Assembly: GCF_900090045.1 (NCBI RefSeq) | Contig: NW_021638304.1 | Location: 1 to 64,000, forward strand | Direction of reading: 5' to 3' | Origin: Plasmodium malariae | Taxonomy: Eukaryota; Apicomplexa; Aconoidasida; Haemosporida; Plasmodiidae | Length of the DNA stretch: 64,000 bases | In this document: piece after piece, positions 54,142 to 64,000 of the stretch | Layout: every line of letters starts with the position of its first letter | How positions within the stretch are numbered: position 1 is the first letter of the stretch | Notes under the pieces: generated by a model | The model's input: the letters and a program-made list of their open reading frames with translations, nothing else | The model's database searches: none | What the model was told of the DNA's origin: nothing | Translations under genes and position numbers: made by a program

Positions 54142-55095
54142 TCAAATTAAATATTTCAATAAGTTTTTCTTTGATTTATTATTGGAATGGAGGGCTAGAT
54201 CTTCAATTAAACTATTTGAGAAATTTTTAAAATCCTTATTAATAATTTTAAAGAATTTAAAAATAAAATAAAAAATTGATACTGAGATGAATGCAATAGA
54301 TCCAAAAATGATTAACCATATGTTATTTTTCATAATAAGTCCTAGAAGTTTGGTCATAATAATAATACTTATAATGGGGAATAATAAAATTGGAGTAAAA
54401 ACCTTAAGAGCTAATTCTTTCTTATTTTCTACAGGTTTACCAGTAAATTCATTTATCTCTATATGTTCAAAGCCTAATAGTTTTCCCAATATTTTTTCAT
54501 ATTTTCCATTTAGTTTCATCAAATAGTCAGTTATCCCAGATGACTTATCTTTTCTTTCTAGCTTATAACTTTTCGTTTGAATCGGTTTTTCTTTTAATTC
54601 TCCTTTTGTCTCATCAGGGTAATAAACAGAGTATAATGAATCATTTGAACCAGCAAAAATACGGCTAGATTTTAATGAATCATTGGAACTATCAAAATTA
54701 TATTTAGACTTTAATGAATCATATGAGTTTTGATAGTTTTTATGAAAAATATCGTTTAAATTAAAGTCTGAATATTCATAATCCTTATATGTATGCCCAT
54801 GTAATAATCTGCTTACCTTTATACCTGATGAATTATTTAAGTTAATTTTTTTTTTGCTTGATATTCCAGAGTTAATCTAAAAATTAGTGTAAATATTTAA
54901 TAGATACAAAAATAACCGTATTTATATATAATTAAGAAATTCGTTTTAAAATGGAAACGAAAATCTTCAAAAAAAAGTTATAGAAATTATTGATTAAAGC
55001 AGTTATATTAGCTTATAGGAATAATGAGACATACATAATAAAAAGGTAAATGAGAAAGTTTTAATAAAGAAAGTGAATTTATTTGTTTTTTCTAT
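54142..55095 (-). pseudogene. Exported-protein-type gene, open exon 2 but broken exon 1
   Basis: Exon 2 (54142-54876) is fully open for 244 residues after an ATTTTTAG acceptor. It begins INSGISSKKKINLNNSSG, has a SRLLHG segment at residues 22-27 (RxL core, non-canonical fifth position), three Asp-Ser-Leu repeats (NSYDSLKS, SSNDSLKS, GSNDSLYS), a basic stretch, then two hydrophobic segments at about 156-178 and 186-208 and a tail ending KKNLLKYLI. Only the last 127 codons appear if a plain ORF is taken from the first in-frame start-like codon. Exon 1 is recognisable at 55012-55095 (28 codons: EKTNKFTFFIKTFSFTFLL and on, typical of this class), but its first codon is ATA rather than ATG, and the sequence after AAG is CTAATA, not a GT donor. 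As written it cannot be expressed normally. Alternatively the gene uses an unseen upstream start. Family: exported proteins of unknown function. Confidence 0.68.
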
Positions 55096-58000
55096 GATGT
55101 AAAATTTATTTATAGGCAATAAACATTTTTGATAATATAATTTTTATTTCTATGATTTTACGATAATATTCTATAAAGATTTGTTAAAATTTTACCCTAC
55201 TGAAGTCGGTCACTTTAGAATTTAAAACCTTTTAGAGTTCTTTAATTAGTAATAATTATAACAGTTTTTCAAAGTAAAAGTGGTAAAATACATTAAATAA
55301 AAATATTATTATTTCAAATAAAATAAATATAAAATAAAGTATTAAAAATATTAAAATTTATATAATTATATTAATTATTGTAATTAAGATTTGCTGCTGT
55401 AAATATTTTATTTCAGAAAAATCTAAACACACTCTTATATTTTTTCTATTCATATTAAAAAAATGTTAAGCTATTTTTATTAAGAAAACCGTTAAAATAA
55501 AATAAAATTAATAGATTACATAAATATAATTCTTTAAAAATATCTCATACAAAATTAGTATTTACGATTAAAATAATGACAAATATGTTGAATTTTGCTA
55601 AACGCTTATGTACGAAAAATTGTTTTGCAATAATTTGCAATAAGAGTAATAATTAAAACAATAATATACATCATAATAATGATTTAATAAAATTTAATTT
55701 ACATACAGTAATACAATATTATAGACTTATATATATTAATCAGAAGTGCTTAATATACAGCTAAAGAACAAAAATATAGAATATAAGTTTGTTTACTTTT
55801 ATTGTTAACTTATATAAGATAAATTAATCTTATACATTTTAACAAAATAAAACGTATTTTACTGTGTGATGCTAAATTTAATCGTCTTTAACAGTAGTTC
55901 AAAATTTCTAATGGTACAATATAAGAAATAATATTAAAAATAAAAATTTGGACGTGAGCTTTTTTTTTTTTTAATTATGCGTTTAAATATAAAATGAGAT
56001 AATTAGAGAAAAAAGAAAAAAACAAAAAAAAAAATAATAAATTTACATATTTTAAAATTGGTATAAATAATTATATATGCATAATTTAATGGAACTCTGA
56101 TGATACTTTATCACTGAGTTATTAGTTATTATACATTATATAAGGAATTACATTTTAGCAAGATAGAAATATGGGTACTCTCAAATACAATAGAACTATG
56201 ATATTAAGATTACGAAATAACAAAAAAAAAAAAAAAGCATCTTTACGATTAATGAATATATTATGTAAAATTATACACATCATTTTTGCTATATATTACT
56301 AAATAAATTTTTTTTTCTTTGATTATTTATGCATTATAATATAATAAAAATTTCCTAAATTAATAAAAATTTATTAGTCATTTATAAAATATTTCTGCAT
56401 TATAAAGAATTATGTAATAAATAATACAAATTCCGTTATTATAAATTTATTGAATACTTCAAATCGTAGATTACTAGGTTAATTTTTTTTGTTCATTTAT
56501 ATATAAATATAAGTATAGGTTGGTAAAAATTTTTTTTTTTTTATATATATATATTTGGTTGATTAATTATGTATAAACAGATAATTTTAAATTATTTTTC
56601 TTATGCCATTTTGTTATTATATTTATTAAATACATAATATACTAATATTTATATTAATATATTTTATTTTTTATAAATAAATTTGGGTTAAAATATGAAA
56701 GAGAATATATAAAAATATAACAGAAATATCAGTTATATTTAAAATATTAAATAATATAAAAAAATCACAATATTTCAATTTAAAATTTTAAGAGTTTTTG
56801 CGTAAGTCCTTACAAGTAGCTAGTATATTCTTGTATGAATGAAGTATTATTATTTTTTATAAAAATTAAAATTAATTGATATGTAAAAAGAATTTTCCCA
56901 AAGTTTTTAAATAATAGAGTTCTTAATTATTAAAAACAGTTTTATATTTATGGATCTGAGTTATATTTATAAGAATATTCATTTTTTAATGTTAAAAAAT
57001 GGGAATTTACTTGAACAGTTATACATGAGTATTTGGGTCGAATATAATAAACATTTATGTCGATAAAATTCATAGGTTATTGAAGTTCCATTATTCTTGA
57101 ATTTTATATATAACATCCGAACTCCTATGCTAAATCATATGAAAAAATCTATTTAGCTTAGTGTATTATATTCTTTGTGCTATATTTTGTATAAAATAAT
57201 AAGAAAGAAATTAATAAGTGTTCAGATGAATATAAATGTGATATATATTTATATGAAGTAAACACCTAAGAAAAAATATGTATATATATATATTGAATTT
57301 ATTAATATTTAATTATACTTATTAAATCTTTGACCTGTTTTAAAATTGTCTTTTAGAATTAATTTAACAAAGCTATTGATGCTCGACAAGTGCTCCAAAA
57401 TATATTGATATTCCGTTTTAGACAACAAATTATATTAGATATGAAAAATAAATAGGGCGAATATATTAGACGCATCTATACATATTATTTTTATTTTTAC
57501 AAATAGTAGGTTGGTAAAACAAGGAATATTATATACTATTATTAATATTGTTATATGCCTGCATTATATATTTATTTTTTAAGTGTATATTATTCCCATA
57601 TTTATCATTGACGAAAGAATAATTATATTTTGTAAATAACATATTAGGTTGATAAAAATTTGATTAACATTTATATTAGATTACATATGTTACATAGTGC
57701 AGTTATGCATAAGTTGTAACATTTTATTTTAATATGAAATAAAAATAAATTTTCAAAAATTGAATAATTTTTTTTTCTTATTGTAGTGTTTTAAAAATGT
57801 TATTATCATTAAAAAGAAGAAAAATTAATCTCTTATAACTGTATCGTAATATTATAATTCTCTATAAGTTTAAAATTGAAATATTAATTATAAGTTTAAT
57901 AAAAATAAATTATACAGAAAAAAAGAAGAAAATTAAAATATAATATATACAATATAGAATGCTTATATAGTGTCTAAATATATGCTATAACAGTACAATT

Positions 58001-58507
58001 GTGAGAAAAGTATTCTCAATATAACAATATATATTATTCTAATATATACAAAAAATGTATACATTTTAAAAATATAAGTTATAAATTTCAATATATGTCT
58101 TAATATATTATTATAAGAAATCATTTATTAAAAAAAAAAAACAAAAGAACTCTGATTTAAATTTCACTAACAAATGAGCTTGCGCTTAATATATTAAAAA
58201 TTTTTATGCATACATATGTATATTAACGTCTTATTTTATTGAACATGTTTTATAAAATATTATTAAACATATTCTTAAAAAAACAAAAAACTTATATGTC
58301 ACTGGAATATTTTTAAAATAACTGCAACTAGTACTTCATGTTTTATGCCTTATTTTATTTTTTTTTTTTTGTATTATTTGTTACATTACATTTTTCTTTT
58401 TTTTAATTTCTTTTAGTATGACAAAATTCAAGAAAATTTTTTTATAGATATCATAAGATTTCACTTGAATAACTTTTTAATATATTCATATCAACCTCTA
58501 GGGTGAA
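55096..58507. other. AT-rich DNA; most of it duplicated at 10.8-13.2 kb
   Basis: No gene. From about 56.05 kb to 58.5 kb it is the second copy of the DNA downstream of STP1 copy A. A-rich and T-rich homopolymers (for example 56222-56235) punctuate it. Confidence 0.65.
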
Positions 58508-61129
58508 TTATTCTGCTATATGATCATATTTATCATCGTTATTCATACACTCTATAGAATTTATATATGTTTCATCTTTTCCTATCCAATCATGGATCTC
58601 TTCCCGCAAGAAGTTTTCCCCTATATTATTATGAATATCCTTATTTTTACCATTTTCATAAACATTAATATACTTTTCAATAAATTTGTCTGAAATTTCT
58701 GGTATTTTTTCTGAATTTTTTTTAGTTTTCCTTTTATTTATGAAACTATCTAAATGTAATTCTCTATCTTCTATATACTCCTCTTTTTTGCATTCTTCTA
58801 ATATTGTCATAAGTACTAATATACAAAGTTTTGATAGTAATTTTTTTTTTATATATTTATATAATTCTTCATAATTTTCTTTGTGTTCCAATTCTTCTAC
58901 ATTTATAATTGACACATCATTTTCGTATTCATCATTTTTATATTCATTTAACAAATTCTGGTATTCCTCAGTTAGTCCTTTAAACCAATCTTGTTCAAAA
59001 TATTGTTCTATAATCTCCGCCTTTTGTAATATCCAATTTTTCCACAAATCTTTCTCTCTTTCCAAAAATAGATTATTTTGTTTTTTATTCGATGATATAT
59101 TTTTTAATTCTTCCATTTCTTTTATGTAAAATTTTTCTTTTTTCCATTCATTTTTCAAATTATTATACCAGTCCACTTTATTCAATTTTTCAGAAATATT
59201 TCTATGTCTTTCTATCCATTTATTCCATAATTTTTTTTGTTTTTTAATATCACTGCTACTTTTAATATTTTCCGTTATTAGTTCATCATTTGTTAAATTA
59301 GGATAAAGTCCATATAACTTTTTTGTGAACACTTCTAAGCATATTTCTAAAAATTCTCCTTTTTTGTAATTCCATTCTTCATTTTTCCATTCTTGAAGCA
59401 CTTCCATATGTACTTCTATAATAGTTTTGATCCTTTTCTTTTTTTGCTTCGACTCATGTAAATTTTTTATCATGTTATGTTCAAGTATTTTTATTTTTTT
59501 AGTAATTTCTTCATCATCATAATATGGGTGTTCCAAATGATTATGAGTTAAAAATTCCCTTTTTCTGCCCGAATGTGAAGGTATTAGTATTTTAAGAAAT
59601 TTTGGTTGTCTTCTTTTTATCTTTTTTTTTTTTAACTGTCCTATTAATGTGTACTTTCATATAAAAAATACATATTCATGAAATATATTATTGCTGAAAA
59701 CTAATGATTATGATGTTTTTAATACTTAAGATTTATTTTACTTTAATAAAAAGAGAAAATATGATAATAATTAGAAAGCTTATTAAAATAGATGATATGT
59801 ATTTATTAGATGAATTTCCTACTGAATCTGTAATATCATTTTAAATATGTATGTCATATATTGTTGTTAATTCAAAATTAGAAAAATAAGATGCATTACA
59901 GTCACCTGAAGTTACAGAGGGTATAGTTGAAGCAAAAGAACTTGAAGAGTATTTTGATATTGGAGAAGATAGTGTACTTTCGGAAGGTTTTTGTGCTTTT
60001 GTATCTGGCGGAACTGAAGCAAGAGCTCCAGATTCACCTGATACTTCTGGGGATGGTTGGGAATTTGAAAGAAGTGTTGGTGTCTGAGACTCTAAAGAAC
60101 CTTCCGATTTAGCTTCAACTTCATTAGAAGGAGATTCAAGTGATGATACGTGAGCTTGTGTTTGGAGACCAGGTGGAGATTCAGATTCCTGTTTATTTAT
60201 CTCCTCATGGTGATTTTGTTTTGTATCTTGATCTATTTGATTACTGGTAGCTCCCTCTGTAGGTTCAATTTGTTCAGCTTGTTTGGGTGAATCATGTGAT
60301 ATAGGTGATTCCCCATTTTTTTCTTTATCTTGTGTTTGTGAAGCTATTTCTTCCTTTTCAGATTTACCTTCACGAGGTTGTAATTTATCTACGGGGGGGC
60401 ACTCAGTAAGTATTTTGAACGTTTGATCATTCATTAAGTCGCATATATATTCTGAACGTCTTTTTTTTTTTTTTTTTGGTCTGTTTTTTGGTAGAATGTT
60501 CCAAAAAGGCTTTTCTTTTCCTCAAAATAGTTTTTCTTTTGCTCAATCCACTCATTATATTCATTACATCTACATGAATACTTATCAGAATTACTTGGTA
60601 ATTTCCCTTTCAATCGTTGTATTTCATCCAAATATTTCTTTCTTTTATCACAAAAATCAACTTCTTCATATTTTAATTCTAAATTTTTTTTATCTTTTTC
60701 CTCTAAAATCAAAGGGAATCCTCCATATTTATTTAGCTTTTCATAGTGAGATTCTGTCCAACCCTTTATTGCTCTTTCCCAAATTACTTGATTATGATAT
60801 GAGGGTGCTATCTTATTATGAATTACATAATTAGCCAAATCTAGGCATTTTTTCCTAAATTCTTCTTTATTATTCTCATTATTTAATGAACTAGTTTTCT
60901 CAATTATATTTTTAGTAATAATTTTAAAATAATGATCGTTAACAAATCTGAAAAAACTACTTCCTCTAACACTTAAGTGCTAAATTGAAGAAAATTATTA
61001 AGAATTATATAAGAATTAATTTTTACGTTTATTGTATTATCATTTTTTTTTATCATTAATAAAAATATATGTACAAATTTATTCATATTAAAAATTAACG
61101 AATAATACCGAGGAAAAGCATTTTTCCAG
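56050..61129. repeat. Segmental duplication, copy 2 (STP1-C block)
   Basis: Partner of the block at about 10.8-15.8 kb. Here the STP1 gene is broken, whereas the other copy is intact. Confidence 0.8.
58508..61129 (-). pseudogene. STP1: STP1, broken copy C (start lost, poly-A frameshift)
   Basis: Same four-exon layout as copy A and closest to it. Exon 1 (61109-61129) encodes residues matching MEKCFSS except that the first codon is CTG; the donor GTATTA is intact. Exon 2 (59906-60979) begins HLSVRGSSFFRFVND, continues through the cysteine module, and loses frame in a run of 17 A on the coding strand (about 60461-60477), after which the Ser/Pro/Glu stalk is open in another frame. Two family cysteines are Phe here (GGFPLI, GTFYQK). 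Exon 3 (59742-59827, 86 bp) and exon 4 (58508-59653, 381 residues, Trp-rich domain with DWIGKDE near the end) are fully open. Loss of start, frame and cysteines makes a functional surface protein unlikely, though the homopolymer frameshift alone could be a sequencing error. It is the duplicate of 13182-15813. Confidence 0.85.
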
Positions 61130-61867
61130 AGTGACACTCTATTATTACGCTACGATTTTGTATACAACATTCTGTAGTAAAAATACAAATCAATATCTTT
61201 TTATTTATCAACGTGATTATTTTTAATTAATATATATTAATTAAAAGAGAATATAAAATTATCAAATATATAAAAATATATATGAGATCTATAAAATAAT
61301 TTAATACATTATTATTTATTTTATACGCTTATTAAATTTTTTAACCTTTAATAAATATATCACAGGTAATATATTCATGGTAATTTTATTTTAAATCGTA
61401 GTTATATTTATATTTTTATATAAAATTCTTATTGGTTCTATAAAGAAGACAAATAAATAATAATATAAAGTTATATGAGTAACATTAAGAAGAAATATAA
61501 AAGTTATTTTATAAAGTTTGCATTATTATAAGTAATATTTCTTTTTTTATTATTTATTTTTTTTCTTAATACAAACTTATAAATATGAATATTATTATCA
61601 GTACTATTGTAAATAAATCTGTTTAATCCACATTTATGTTGAAAATAAATAATTAATAAACCAAATAATTAACAGTACTAATATTTTATTTCATGCAATT
61701 GTTATACGTTTGTTACTTTTGGTACAAACATTTATAGTTTTAGAATTATTATTTACATTTACTACTATATTATAGAGATTAGAATTAATAATATGTAAAT
61801 TATAAATATATGTTATATTTTTTGTAAAAGGCATATACGATAAAAATGTACTTATAACTCTTAATAT

Positions 61868-61900
<33 letters not shown>

Positions 61901-64000
61901 CAATTTCCTAAATATTAAATATTTATGGTGTATATTTTACCATTGAATAATTTTTAAATAGCATAATTTATTGTATACTTATATTCTTCGTTATAATCCT
62001 ATTATCACTTATAGATAAGAATAATTTTATATATACTAAGTTTTAATTAATTAAATGTACATTTAGGTATATTAATTAATTAAAATAAATTAAGCTTCTT
62101 ATACAAAATATGAAAAATTATTAGGATACACGTACGGTAAAATTAATTATAATGTATGGTTAAAAATTAATAAAATATATTATAAGTTTGAAATAAAAAT
62201 TAATAATATTATAATTCCATGTAAATAGATTAATGTATTACATTATAGAATACAAACTATTTTGAAGCCTCATAGTTATATATTTTTTTTTGATAATATG
62301 TATAAATATTAGGATAAATAGATCAAAACGTTGTTATATATTTTTGTTTTCTTTTTTATACATTTAATAACTATATAAAAATAATAACTTTTTAACAGTA
62401 TTAATAAATATGTATTTAGCATGCAAAATAAAAAATTCTATATATAGTTTTATAATATTATTTGAGACATGAATTTGTAAATGAAATTACAGAAATTTCT
62501 AACCGTATTACTAACCATATAGGATATTATATTATAATGTAAGTATTTATTTCTAATTAGATTTTTTCCTTTGAATCATGTATATAAGTAAGAGATAATG
62601 GTGAGGAAATTAAAAAAAAAAAATTTTAATTGATAGTATATATTTGTAAATAAATATTTCAAATAAACAATTAAGTTATAATATTTATGAATAATTAATC
62701 TAATATATAATGTAATTATTGCTTTTATTTTTAATTCTTAATTTAATCTGTTACGAGGTTTTTGTGCGTTCTATTGTTTGCTTTAATTTTAATCCTTTAT
62801 ATTGCGTCCTAATTTATTTTAAATCGTATTGTTTAGTATGAATATATTGGGAAATATATATAAAAATAGTTTCTGAGGTTTTAGGAAATTTTATATATTT
62901 ATAATTTCATTTGAGTATATTAATTACATGTATTATTAAAATATTATATAGTGAACTAATAATCGTGAATGAATATATGACAAAATAAAAAGTCCATATT
63001 ATTTTCTGAAATATTTGTAAGAATAAGAATAAAATTGAGCGTAATTTTATTTGAAACATCTATATGAAAATATTTATTTATTTTTATTTTTTTTTACTAT
63101 TTTATAAATATGTGAAAAAGAAATTTTTCTTTTTTGATATAATTATTCTATTTTTTGTTTTTTTAAGATCAGAATAATTTTATGATACTGTATTTTATAT
63201 AAAACAATTAATTTAAATAAATTCAAAATTAATTGCAATTCGAATTTATTATTGAATATTTCATGATACTATTATGAATATAGTATTTATTAATTTAAGA
63301 AATAATATTTAACAATGAAATAGCTTTATTGCACATTTAAACTTTTATCATATAATTCAACTACTTTAATGCTATATGTATAAAACATCGCAAAATGCAG
63401 CTAAGAATATAGATAAAATTAATACTTTTTTTTTTTATGTTTCTTTAAACAATATATGATAATTTTTTCTCATTTATTATATACAAATTTTCAATACAGT
63501 AAATGTTATATATATTGCTATATCTAGGCACATACATATATAAATTTATAGTTCATATACATTTATACTGGAATTTATAGTTATCAATACATTCTAATTA
63601 TAATATCAGTCTTAAAGAATAATATATATGAAAAAAATAGAAATAAATAAATCTATTTTATTTTGAATATGTTACAAATTTATTTAATCCTTTCACTTGT
63701 ACGCAGATATATAGAGGGACAATGTCTCATAAGAGAAACATAACATTTTAAGTAATTCCATGTATAATGTTATAAATTTCATTTATCCATATTATTTTAA
63801 TGTATAATATGTGATATTATTGTTATATATATATTAATATCATTTAAAGGTATATTTATTACTCGTTGTCTTTCTTTATATAATTTATTTAACATCATAT
63901 TCTATGGTTTTAGCACTGATATTTGAAATAACGAGTTACATAATTTTACATATTTTGGACAAATTATCTATAACAAAGTAAAAATCATTATTGATGTAAT
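61130..64000. other. AT-rich DNA to window end, no gene seen
   Basis: Upstream of STP1 copy C. The first few hundred bases faintly resemble the region upstream of copy A. The minus-strand ORF at 61691-61903 is made by an AT microsatellite. No gene, RNA or telomere repeat is visible to the end. Confidence 0.6.
61873..61900. repeat. (AT)n microsatellite
   Basis: AT run of 28 bp in intergenic DNA; it creates the Tyr/Ile run of a spurious minus-strand ORF. Confidence 0.95.

Overview
The window is an extremely AT-rich, gene-poor stretch of nuclear DNA with short two- to four-exon genes that carry GT-AG introns of about 75 to 140 bp. Every gene I can name belongs to a Plasmodium subtelomeric family: STP1 (surfin-related), pir, exported proteins with a signal-anchor exon followed by an RxL (PEXEL-like) motif, and the two-transmembrane exported family called fam-l/fam-m. 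Fam-l/fam-m together with STP1 points to Plasmodium malariae or a close relative (family knowledge; I could not run a search). No core metabolic gene, rRNA, tRNA or CRISPR array was seen.

Layout from left to right: a decayed fam-l/m gene (3170-4051, +); an intact fam-l/m gene (8344-9311, +); an intact four-exon STP1 gene (13182-15813, -); a divergent fam-l/m gene with a canonical PEXEL (21970-22806, +); a second intact STP1 gene (28846-31405, +); a pir gene with an unusual Arg/Ser/Gly-rich spacer (33763-35612, -); a pir-like remnant (40823-40978, -); a decayed fam-l/m gene (42074-42986, +) tail-to-tail with an exported protein gene (43913-44735, -); a decayed unassigned gene (47586-48189, +) followed by a short interstitial telomere repeat (48278-48299); another decayed fam-l/m gene (49966-50850, +) facing an exported-protein gene with a broken 5' end (54142-55095, -); and a third, broken STP1 copy (58508-61129, -). 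Long stretches between them hold only AT-rich DNA, microsatellites and gene fossils.

The intact products should act at the infected red-cell surface or in the host cell: STP1 and pir as variable transmembrane antigens, fam-l/m and RxL proteins as exported membrane proteins. They do not form an operon or pathway; what links them is location, amplification by segmental duplication (a block of roughly 5 kb at 10.8-15.8 kb recurs at 56.1-61.1 kb) and decay. I found no convincing new biological system. The observations most worth following are the interstitial telomere repeat, the duplicated STP1 block, the repeated replacement of expected start codons by ATA or CTG, and several one-frame fossils missed by simple ORF calling.
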